In this document: positions 44,828 through 52,063 of the stretch, piece by piece
Position numbering within the stretch: position 1 is the stretch's first letter
Layout: each line of letters opens with the position of its first letter
Assembly (NCBI GenBank): GCA_021813505.1
Contig: JAKAKI010000067.1
Span: 1 to 52,063, forward strand
DNA length: 52,063 bases
Source: a bacterium
GTDB lineage: Bacteria; Zixibacteria; MSB-5A5; WJJR01
Reading direction: 5' to 3'
The notes under the pieces: model-generated
What the model saw: only the letters and a program-made list of their open reading frames with translations
The model's database searches: none
What the model was told of the DNA's origin: nothing
Position numbers and translations under genes: made by a program

Positions 44828-44852
44828 CTCTTACACTGCACTGGTTGTTCGC

Positions 44853-45731
44853 TCACGGGCAGTTCGTCGGGTACGGGCTGCAGGCGCAGGGATCGCAGGG
44901 TGCCGGGCCGCTGTTGAACAGGTGATCGTTGAGGTAGATAATGTCGAAGACGTCATCGCCGCCATCGCAGTTCACGTCCCCGCGATCAACATGCGGGCAG
45001 CCCTGGTCGGTGGGCGGAATCGGGTAACCGCCGAAGACGTAGTCGATCAGTTGAGACAGATCGAACACGTCAATCACATTGTCGCCGTTGAGATCGCCGT
45101 GATGGGCACAGTCACAGGCGGCGATGGTAATGATCCCCTTCGTGAAACTTGGAATCTCCTGAGCCGGCCAACTGCTGCCAGAAACAGGCTGCACGAACTT
45201 GAGGTGATTGGCAAGCCTCGTGCACGTTGTGTCTATCTCAAATGTACCGGGGACTCCCGTCACACTGACCTTAAGAAACATGGACGGGGACTCATCGGTA
45301 CCGGGAGCGAGCGCGGGGGAGAAGATCTTGACCCGCGCAAACATCGCGCCCTCCGGCGACTCGCCAACCGTCCGGCTGGAATCGCGGGCCAGCGTCACGA
45401 TATCGCCGAAGCCGAGTCCACCCCCCATGCATTCGTAGCTCTGGGTGGCGTATTGCGCGGTGACCACCGCATCGGTCAGGACGCTGTCCATTCGCCCGCC
45501 CCACGACATCGCCAGTTGCGTAATGAATGACCCCGGCGTAACGGCGCGTATCCTCAAGGGTATGGCCAGGGCCCCCACGGGAGACTCGTTGGTCACACTG
45601 ATCCCGATCGGGACATTCTGCGCGTATCGGGCCACCGTCTTGGATTCTACCACAACGGAACTTGCGCCCAGCGCCGGGACGGCAGCGAGGCTCACGAATG
45701 TCAATACCAGTATGAGTATTCGCGTTTTCAT
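44853..45731 (-). CDS. secreted dockerin-repeat protein, intact
   Basis: About 292 residues. ATG 45731 is preferred because GGAGAA precedes it and a signal peptide follows at once (MKTRILILVLTFVSLAAVPA); the frame is open 15 codons upstream. The body (about 25-200) is a beta-rich domain with VPIGISVTNESPVGALAIPL and AVTPGSFITQLAMS, cohesin-like in style but not assigned. The C-terminus has two calcium-binding dockerin repeats (GDLNGDNVIDVFDLSQLIDY and GDVNCDGGDDVFDIIYLNDH) and a cysteine/proline-rich tail. Probably extracellular. Its paralogue lies directly upstream (45819-46762), and its C-terminal end is duplicated at 839-1010. Confidence 0.82.
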   Translation of the reverse strand: MKTRILILVLTFVSLAAVPALGASSVVVESKTVARYAQNVPIGISVTNESPVGALAIPLRIRAVTPGSFITQLAMSWGGRMDSVLTDAVVTAQYATQSYECMGGGLGFGDIVTLARDSSRTVGESPEGAMFARVKIFSPALAPGTDESPSMFLKVSVTGVPGTFEIDTTCTRLANHLKFVQPVSGSSWPAQEIPSFTKGIITIAACDCAHHGDLNGDNVIDVFDLSQLIDYVFGGYPIPPTDQGCPHVDRGDVNCDGGDDVFDIIYLNDHLFNSGPAPCDPCACSPYPTNCP

Positions 45732-45818
45732 CGTGTTCTCCAATCTCTGCCTTAGGTTCTGCATCTCACCGACCAAAAGTTGCGATGGCGTTCAAAACCC
45801 GCTTCACCCTCTGATTCC

Positions 45819-46762
45819 CTAACGCCAATTGGCAGGGTCAACAACTGGTGAAGAGTGGCCCTTGGATGGAGTGAATTCCGGGCCACCCCAGCCTGGATTA
45901 CGCCGGTTCGCGAGTAGTGCAGTGCATGGATTACAGGGCGATGTGCCGCCGGAGAACGTAGCGGCAATCAGATAGATTACGTCAAAAACGTCGACCGCAC
46001 CGTCACAATTGACATCACCGCGTTGAGCCGTGCACGTTTCGTCCCACGGCGAGGGACCGCCACTGAAGGCCTCGTCGATCGAACCGAGGACGTCGAAGAT
46101 ATCGATATATCCATTGGCGTCGAATCCCCCTGCAGGGGGCAATTGCATGGCACAATCGTCACCGTGCCTCTCTGGAACACGGGCGTCACTGCCTGCACGT
46201 CTGGCCAATTCACCACAAACGTCAGGTGATTGTTCGGGATCATGCAGGTGGTGTCGATTTCAAAGGTGCCCAGTGTCTCGGTGACGTTGACGAAGAGCCA
46301 CATCGATGGGGTCGTATCAGTCCCGGGGGACAGGTCCCCGCCATTCGACCGCGCCCGGACAAACAAAGCGCCTTCCGGCGAGGATGACACCGTGTGGTTC
46401 CTCCCAATGCTGTCAAAGACCACATTGCCGTAACCCTCCCCCGCACTGCCCGAGTTGCAAGTTGTATCCTTGACACCGTGCTGCACGCCGACAATCGCGC
46501 CGGCCAGGACATTACTACTCAACCTCCCGCCATATGACATCGACATCGACGTGATGAAGGACCCCGGCGTTACGGCACGGATTTCCAGCGGGACGACCAG
46601 CCCGCACAAAGCGGCACTATTCGTCACGCGAATCCCGACGGCTGCGCCACTGCCTGCGGGGATGGCGCGCGATTCGACCACGACAGAATCCGTGGCCCGC
46701 GTGCTTCCAGTTGTCGCAAATGCGGTGAGCATCGCAAACGTTAATCTGAGTATAGCTTTCAC
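45819..46762 (-). pseudogene. paralogous dockerin-repeat secreted protein, frameshifted
   Basis: GTG 46762 follows GGAGAAGGGAG and opens a signal peptide (KAILRLTFAMLTAFATTGS). The body is closely related to the neighbour gene: AVGIRVTNSAALCGLVVPLE, AVTPGSFITSMSMSYGGRL, TLGTFEIDTTC. After VTIVPCNCPLQGD (near 46125) the reading frame shifts; the dockerin repeats continue in another frame (FDANGYIDIFDVLGSIDEAF and GDVNCDGAVDVFDVIYLI) to a stop at 45819. One missing base next to a G5 run would explain it. Either recent decay or a sequence error; without the shift it is a normal paralogue. Confidence 0.8.
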
Positions 46763-46844
46763 GTATTGCTCCCTTCTCCAGTGGCTGCCGGGCACAATGG
46801 CCCGCCAACCCATTCAGGCAGCTTCCGAACGTGCCTGCCGTGCG

Positions 46845-48883
46845 TCAGTAGCTGTAACAGGGCGGAATCACCCTGCCGTACGAAGCTGCCCCCAGCGTCC
46901 GGAGGTAGTCAATGATGTCGGCGTCCTTGTCGCCGTCGGTATCCGCAACGCGCCTATCCAAAACTGGTGCCGGCCCATGACGGAAGCAATATTCCTCCAT
47001 CTTGCGCACGTCCACGGTGTCAATCCGCGCATTGTTGTCAACGTCGCCGCGGATTACTGAAAGCAGGGCGCGGTAAGCGTTCGCGAGTCCGTAACCGAAA
47101 ACCGTGTCGAAACCCGGCAGGGTATCGGCCCCCCAGTCTACCGCTGAGCCTTCCACAATTCTCCGGATGACACGAGGGAGAGTGTCGTTGCCTAGCAAAT
47201 CGTGGTAAAGGGTGTCGAAGTCGGTTCGACGGGCCAAGACAAGCGCGGCGATTCCGGCGACCTGAGGAGTCGCTCCCGAGGTTCCACTCATGACATTCGT
47301 GTAATCTGAATTCCCCGGACCCCAGGCCACCTGCGGATTCCATCCGAGAATTCCAACGCGATCGGTCGTCCACTGGTCACCCTGAAGTCCCTTGTAGCCG
47401 CTGGGTGCGACAACATCTAAAGTCGGGCCTTGGTTACTGTAATCCCAATGCAGACCATATCTGTCTATCGCGCCTACGGCAATGACCTGCTGCATGATCG
47501 CAGGAAACTGCACGAGGGGCAGCTGAGTTTCACCGTCGTTACCTGCCGCGAATACCATCACACAGCCACGGCAAGCTGGCGCATCCTTCGTCGTCCCACT
47601 ATGACATGAGTCGACGACTTCTTCAATCGCATCCGCAATCGTTGCAACCCACGGAATGCCCACGACGCCCCAACTGCAGGAGATGACCCGAGCGCCGTGC
47701 GTCGCAGCCCAGCGGATCGCGTCAGAGTAGACCCACGGATGCTCTTGAACATCGGGCCAGATGTGAAGAATCGAATCATCCGATACCTTAATTGGCAGAA
47801 ACCGGCAACTTCCCATTATGCCCATAATACCCTGTAGATCGTGTCCAGCACCTATGATTCCAGCACAGGCCATACCATGACCCTGTTGTCGTCCGGCAGA
47901 AGGATCGTAGTCAGGTCGCAGCCCGTAGGGAGGGTACCAATTCTCACCGACAAAATCGTATCCCTGCATGACCCGCGCGCCAGGAAACTCAGGATGCGTC
48001 TCCATGCCCACGTCGATCACTGCCACAATGAGTGATGAGTCAAGTAAAGGAATCATCCAAGCGGAGTCCGCATCAATATCGACATCAAGTGCTCCGTAGG
48101 GGTCTCCTGTGTTCTCGAGATAGTACTGATAACCGAAGAGTGGATCGTGTCCGTCCGACTGAGGGGTGGCCACTGCAGAAAACGTAGCGCTGGCCCAGAT
48201 TGTCTCGTCGAGCGAGTGTAACCGGTTCACGTACTCAAGTGGACTCCCTCTAACAGTGTCGTCGAGAGCACAACGCCATAAGCCATGAACAATAGTATTT
48301 GAATCAACAACATGCAGCGCCACGGTCTTCAGTAACGTCATCATCGAGTCTACGGTCAAGTCTGGCTTAAACCGAACGTCGATGACATCGGTATACTTTA
48401 GCTCACCCGAATAGGGAGGTGAGAAGTACACCGGAACAACACGGTGCACTGCCGAATCGCCGAGAAGGTCGGCCGACGCGCTGGAGTAATTCCAGCTCGC
48501 CTCCAGACTGTACGCCGCGAAACCTCGATGAAGGGGCTCAATAGTAGCCCGGGCATTGAGGCACGGGTGTCTAGAGGCTATCCCAAAATTCACTTTCGGC
48601 GCTCTGGCACGCAGTTTGCTAAACCAGTCTTCATAGGTGAGGTGACCTGGCCAGCCGACTCGATCCCACCCAGAATTCGATTTTTGGGATGAGTTCTAGA
48701 AAGAAAGTCATCGCCGGCCATGGTGATCCTTGAAGAGTCGAGTTGAATTACGATCCGTTCTGAAGATATGGTGACAGGAAACGACTTGTCCTTGTAATAG
48801 AAAGAACCATCGGCTCGGGCCGGTCCTGCATTGAGACAAAACATGCAGGTGATCAACAAGGCAAGTAGCTCATACTTATTCAT
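46845..48883 (-). pseudogene. secreted subtilisin-family protease with dockerin, interrupted by a 119-bp insert
   Basis: ATG 48883 (GAGAGG nine bases upstream) opens a signal peptide (MNKYELLALLITCMFCLNAG) and a propeptide (SSERIVIQLDSSRITMAGDD). Reading frame is lost at 48576-48694 where a MITE-like insert sits between two TCTAGA copies. Removing insert plus one TCTAGA restores a continuous frame reading DDFLSR-HPCLNARAT, just as in the paralogous stub at 50453-50775. The rest is an S8 domain: LIVAVIDVGMETHP (Asp), QQGHGMACAG (His), VFAAGND, VMSGTSGATPQVAG (Ser), then dockerin repeats (GDVDNNARIDTVDV, DTDGDKDADIIDY). All catalytic residues remain, so inactivation appears recent. Confidence 0.85.
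48576..48694. mobile_element. 119-bp MITE-like insertion flanked by TCTAGA direct repeats
   Basis: The element lies between TCTAGA at 48570-48575 and TCTAGA at 48695-48700. Its ends are imperfect inverted repeats: left GGCTATCCCAAAATTC, right (reverse complement) ACTCATCCCAAAAATC, sharing the core ATCCCAAAA. It encodes no transposase. The target duplication could be the 6-bp TCTAGA or the CTAG within it; CTAG would fit an IS5-type transposase acting in trans. The ends resemble those of several DDE insertion sequences (inference). The insertion breaks the subtilisin gene; the paralogue at 50.5 kb is the empty site. Confidence 0.72.
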
Positions 48884-48942
48884 ATTGTTCATCCTCTCAA
48901 TTACTGTACTGCCCATGAAGTCCGGCCGAATCTGCCGGACTG

Positions 48943-50076
48943 TCAATCTGGTCTGGGTCCCACTCCCAGGCTTCTCTTAATAACGTAGCGGTCGGACAGT
49001 AGAGTGATGTCTGTAACTGTCAGAGACTCTAGATTAACGATGCACAACGGACCACCTGCGGCACCTGCCCGCGGAGCCACGACCAGTCTTCGGTCACCAG
49101 GTAGAAAGCGCGCCTGTCCACTTGCTGCGACTGGGAGCCCATTGCGATAATCGAGACGCTTGAGAGGTCTGCAATTCGCTAGGTCGAGGATGTCGATGCC
49201 CATAGGCGTCTCCTCGAGGAATGGCCTGCCCGGATCTGTGCACACACCGGTTTTCCCATCGGCGCTAATCTCCAGTTGGCCATTAGGACTGAACATGCGA
49301 TCCCAGAGAAGCGTTTCTCCGGTCAAGACGTTTCCTATAACGAACCAGTAGGAGAGATTTGTCGTGTCAACTGCGATTACGATAACTCGCTCTTCATCTG
49401 GGTGAAGCGTCGCCGCATAAACCGGACAATCACTGCCGGTTCCGATATTGGGTCCAAAATCGCCAGAGATTTCGCCTGTCTCCACATCCGCGATACGCAC
49501 TCTGGCTTCCGCAATGAGAGCGACCTTCGTCCCCGAGGGTGCACCTCCACCTAGGGTGTAACTATCGTTGTATCTTCTAACGGTGGTTCCGTCACTGGTC
49601 CGCAGAACTCTGCTTCCGTTTACCAGCAACTGCCCATTCTTAATTAGCCCTATCCGAAAGCTGGCGTCGGGGCTCTGCCAGACAGTCTGATGCGTTATGG
49701 CATTGATCTTTATGACGTTCCCCTGACTTTGGGGGTCTCCCACGCTGCCGAAGGAAACGTACAGCCACCTTCCGTCGGGTGAGGCCGCCATTTCCCATGA
49801 TGGGGCCGGCAGCGGAATCGAATCGAGCCGTGTGAGACTGTCGGCATCATACACGTACATCTGGCTGAACAGGGAATTGACATCTGTGGAATCTTTCCAA
49901 TAGCTCGCCCCGAGGTAGATGTTGTACTTGGCGGGCCTTGGTTTCGTCGCTTTGCTGCAACCAACCAAGAACATTCCGACGGTGGCCACGGCAAGCACTA
50001 CTGCTCCGATGACGCGAGACCTCCATCCCAAGTAGCTCACCGACTTAAGGCGCGTTATCAACTTGAGGTAAACCAT
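48943..50076 (-). CDS. beta-propeller lipoprotein, copy 1
   Basis: From ATG 50076 (GAGAGGAGT upstream; frame open to 50115) a ~377-residue protein. A long N-terminal leader ends in a hydrophobic stretch and lipobox FLVGCSK (C about residue 40). The rest is a YncE/WD40-like seven-bladed propeller: IYLGASYWKDS, MYVYDADSLTRLDSIPLPAP, MAASPDGRWLYVSFG, YAATLHPDEERVIVIAVD, FLPGDRRLVVAPRAG. Probably an outer-membrane or periplasmic binding scaffold. It precedes the subtilisin on the same strand by 60 bp and forms a duplicated propeller-protease cassette with the genes at 50453-51926. Confidence 0.82.
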   Translation of the reverse strand: MVYLKLITRLKSVSYLGWRSRVIGAVVLAVATVGMFLVGCSKATKPRPAKYNIYLGASYWKDSTDVNSLFSQMYVYDADSLTRLDSIPLPAPSWEMAASPDGRWLYVSFGSVGDPQSQGNVIKINAITHQTVWQSPDASFRIGLIKNGQLLVNGSRVLRTSDGTTVRRYNDSYTLGGGAPSGTKVALIAEARVRIADVETGEISGDFGPNIGTGSDCPVYAATLHPDEERVIVIAVDTTNLSYWFVIGNVLTGETLLWDRMFSPNGQLEISADGKTGVCTDPGRPFLEETPMGIDILDLANCRPLKRLDYRNGLPVAASGQARFLPGDRRLVVAPRAGAAGGPLCIVNLESLTVTDITLLSDRYVIKRSLGVGPRPD

Positions 50077-50452
50077 AGACTCCTCTCTCCGGCTCACACC
50101 TTTTCCACTTTTCAAGCTGGCAGTCGTCGTCTACATTATTCGTGCCTCCTTTCTACAACGAGGCCCGCCCAGGCGCTCCGGGATTGCTTGCGTGCTTTCA
50201 TTGGAGCGCCGGGCGGTTTGGGTTTGTCTCATGCCTTGCCGTGATTGAACGTGCGTGTTCTCTTGCCAGTGCCTGGCACGTGGAGGCGCACTCGTTTAGA
50301 CTGCGCCACGTCATCCATTGCTGTCATTGCCGAAGTTGCTATTGGCATCTTGACGAGGAGCCCTCGGTCGACTGCGATCAATCACAACTTGGATCCCCTC
50401 CTGGTCGGGATCTCATCTCCTCTGCACCACTCGCTGTCAGAACCAATACAAA
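50077..50452. other. intergenic stretch, probably former protease sequence
   Basis: About 375 bp between the propeptide stub and the first propeller gene. No open frame with S8 motifs can be followed, so the catalytic part of this second protease copy has been deleted, not merely frameshifted. Confidence 0.45.
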
Positions 50453-50775
50453 TCAATGCCACGGATATTCCCGATGTCTGCCATATCCATACGACGGCTG
50501 CATAGCGTAGATCCAGTAACCACGGTGCAAGTAGGATGCTTCCACCGAGGCATCCAGGCAGGGATGGGCTGTGAAGAAGTCGCTCTGTGCTTGCATTGTC
50601 CGTGTGGTATCAAACTGGACGGCGATCTTGGAGGACGATGGAATGACGGCGTATATGGAATGACGGCGTATGTTGTGTCTAGGTCACGGTAGAATTCCTG
50701 CGCCAAGGGCCGCGATCCGGAACTCACGGCCCAAATACCGACCGTGAGCAGGACAATCATTATTCTTGTGAACAT
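50453..50775 (-). pseudogene. propeptide stub of a second subtilisin, with 17-bp tandem duplication
   Basis: ATG 50775 (GAGAGG seven bases upstream) opens a signal peptide (MFTRIMIVLLTVGIWAVSSG). The frame shifts at a perfect 17-bp tandem duplication (50638-50671). Removing one unit gives FYRDLDTTYAVIPSSSKIAV, then FDTTRTMQAQSDFFTAHPCL and LHRGYWIYAMQPSY, ending at the stop 50453-50455. This matches the propeptide of the protease at 46845-48883 (IVIQLDSSRITMAGDDFLSR, HPCLNAR, LHRGFAAYSL). No catalytic domain follows. It documents the uninterrupted sequence across the MITE insertion point. Confidence 0.78.
50638..50671. repeat. perfect 17-bp tandem duplication
   Basis: ATGGAATGACGGCGTAT occurs twice head to tail (50638-50654 and 50655-50671). 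Since 17 is not a multiple of three, the duplication shifts the reading frame of the stub gene around it. Confidence 0.9.
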
Positions 50776-50828
50776 GGAAGATCCTCTCATCCTTGTAAAT
50801 GATTTGTATCACTCCTCGGACTTCCCGC

Positions 50829-51926
50829 CTATGGCCGAGGGCCGATGCCCAGGGAACCAATATCCTCTCTTCTGGGAGGGTCGGTCGGCATAGGCCAGAT
50901 CACTCTTTCCAGCGCCATCGAGGTCATGTTGGTCACCAGCAATGGCCCAGCGTCGAAAAAACTCGGATCTGCAGACGGTGCTGTTACTATCCTGCGATCG
51001 CCTGGCAGGAATTTGACCTGAGCTCCTGCTGGAAAGGGGGGAGTGGGTCCGATGAATGACAGTGTCCGAAGGTCGATGACGTGGACCGCTCCTCTTTCTC
51101 CGCGCGCTGGCGATCCCTGGCTGGTTACTGCTGCCAAGTTGCCGTCGCTGCTGATTGCGATCTCGCCCTGCGGACGATAGATGTGATACCTGAATAGAGT
51201 TTGCCCTGTTTCAATGTCACCGATCACAAACCAAGTGTTGCTATCGCTTCCATAGACGCCAACCGCCAGGATTCGCTTTCCGTCCGGATGCAGTCGCGCT
51301 GTGTAGATGTGTGACAACGCAATACCTGACGTGTCGCGAGGCACAAACTGCCCGGTGTCCACACCGTTCGCCACATCGACCACTGTTACGACGGTGTCCC
51401 CCGCCGTTGCGGCGATCTTCGTGCCGGACACCGGACCAAACAGCGGTTTGAGGGTGTCACTGAGATGCCGCAGGAGGGAAGCATCGTCCGAGCTCAGAAC
51501 ATCACGTCCCGCCAGTAAGAGCGTCCCGTTGGCGATGCAGCGCACGCCCCAGAGATCAGAGCGGGTCCATACTGTATGCTTGGTGCGGATGTCAATCTTC
51601 TGGATGACTCGACGTGCCTGGTAGGATATGAATCCGGCGACGTACAGCCACTCCCCATCAGGCGACACATCTAAACTCTCCGTGAAATGTGCCTGCCAGA
51701 TCGAATCGTGGAGCGTCAGGCTGTCGGCGTCGTAGATGTAGATCCGGTTGAACGATGAGTCACCTTGGCCCGCCGCGAGGTGAGTGGCGGGGACATAGAG
51801 GTTGTACTTGACCGGCTTTGGCTTGTCGGGCTTGCTGCAGCCGATCAGGAGTAGGCCGACCCCGATTGCTGCAATGCATCCCAGCATGGTGATACGACCA
51901 ACGATCTCGATGCAATCCCACGACAC
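50829..51926 (-). CDS. beta-propeller lipoprotein, copy 2
   Basis: A 365-residue paralogue of 48943-50076. The longest start is GTG 51926, but GGAG lies only one base before it, so ATG 13 codons later (MLGCIAAIG) may be the true start. Lipobox LLIGCSK precedes KPKPVKYNLYVPATH, IYIYDADSLTLHDSI, VSPDGEWLYVAG, TARLHPDGKRILAVGVY and FLPGDRRIVTAPSAD; both copies end in a GIGPRP/GVGPRP tail. It would be exported and anchored to the envelope. It is followed by the protease stub, mirroring the order propeller then protease in the first cassette. Confidence 0.82.
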   Translation of the reverse strand: MSWDCIEIVGRITMLGCIAAIGVGLLLIGCSKPDKPKPVKYNLYVPATHLAAGQGDSSFNRIYIYDADSLTLHDSIWQAHFTESLDVSPDGEWLYVAGFISYQARRVIQKIDIRTKHTVWTRSDLWGVRCIANGTLLLAGRDVLSSDDASLLRHLSDTLKPLFGPVSGTKIAATAGDTVVTVVDVANGVDTGQFVPRDTSGIALSHIYTARLHPDGKRILAVGVYGSDSNTWFVIGDIETGQTLFRYHIYRPQGEIAISSDGNLAAVTSQGSPARGERGAVHVIDLRTLSFIGPTPPFPAGAQVKFLPGDRRIVTAPSADPSFFDAGPLLVTNMTSMALERVIWPMPTDPPRREDIGSLGIGPRP

Positions 51927-52063
51927 ACTCCAGATATTTGTCCTGTTTCAGTCCAACCTGGACAGAATTAGCCTTTGAAAGTTGATGGTTTGCGACGGTT
52001 CTCCGGGCCTAACTTGGGAGCGGAGGATGAGTCATGGACCAGGATCATGGGGCGGCGATCAGC

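Larger units (their letters stand above)
44231..44852. other. intergenic region with small repeats
   Basis: About 620 bp between convergent operons with no supported gene. It holds repeat copies at 44530-44562 and 44590, a perfect inverted repeat at 44591-44609, and the terminator at 44806-44827 for the minus-strand dockerin gene. Confidence 0.55.

Noticed and set aside
1-52063. CRISPR array accompanying the TPR-CHAT protease
   Set aside because: No regularly spaced direct repeats and no cas genes found; the resemblance to type III-E is limited to the protease/sigma arm.

Overview
The window looks like a chromosomal segment of an uncultivated Gram-negative bacterium, most likely a candidate phylum of the FCB / Zixibacteria type. 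This placement is inferred from protein style, not from a marker gene. The signs are secreted proteins ending in paired dockerin-like calcium repeats, a secreted protein ending in a FlgD-like type IX sorting domain (motif YQNYPNPFN), lipoproteins with lipoboxes, a TonB-dependent receptor, a TolC/RND efflux system, and many histidine kinases paired with Rcp1-type single-domain regulators. There is no rRNA, recognisable tRNA or CRISPR array.

Layout. (1) 0.1-3.8 kb is a scarred accessory region: a small membrane protein, the C-terminal stub of a dockerin gene fused to a 5'-truncated and frameshifted AIPR (abortive-infection type) gene, a uracil-DNA-glycosylase-like hypothetical gene, and a tyrosine recombinase broken at a G8 tract. 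(2) 4.1-9.6 kb is a tight four-gene operon: ECF sigma factor, 196-aa possible anti-sigma/substrate protein, 920-aa TPR-CHAT caspase-like protease, and secreted subtilisin with dockerin. A second, lipoprotein subtilisin with two 300-bp fibronectin-III-like repeats follows at 10.0-11.9 kb. (3) 12.1-20.4 kb has an OmpR-family two-component pair divergent from a PepSY-like, TolC, membrane-fusion and RND-pump operon. (4) 21.1-27.9 kb is a second accessory/defence region: AbiEi/AbiEii type IV toxin-antitoxin and a TOTE-type primase-helicase whose 3' end runs into a truncated type-IX-secreted protein gene. Then come a recombinase stub, a DUF1232 gene and a second recombinase stopped by a nonsense codon. 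(5) 28.3-44.2 kb is a dense signalling cluster: PAS/TonB-receptor ORF, YfiR, CHASE8-like kinase and Rcp1 regulator; a PAS kinase with two regulators on the minus strand; an HDOD protein overlapping a truncated receiver; a membrane PAS kinase with an Rcp1 regulator; a PAS-GGDEF-EAL protein; and a REC-PAS-kinase-REC hybrid. (6) 44.9-51.9 kb, all minus strand, holds two paralogous dockerin proteins (one frameshifted) and a duplicated cassette of beta-propeller lipoprotein plus subtilisin. One subtilisin copy is interrupted by a 119-bp MITE-like insert; the other survives only as a propeptide stub carrying a 17-bp tandem duplication.

The strongest candidate for an under-described system is the sigma / 196-aa protein / TPR-CHAT / subtilisin operon. 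Its gene content parallels the protease-controlled sigma-factor arm of type III-E CRISPR (Csx29-Csx30-RpoE) but no CRISPR effector is present. The operon is intact and translationally coupled, while the mobile and secreted genes around it are heavily decayed. Several frameshifts in accessory genes could be real decay or assembly error; the MITE insertion and the 17-bp duplication are clear structural lesions.
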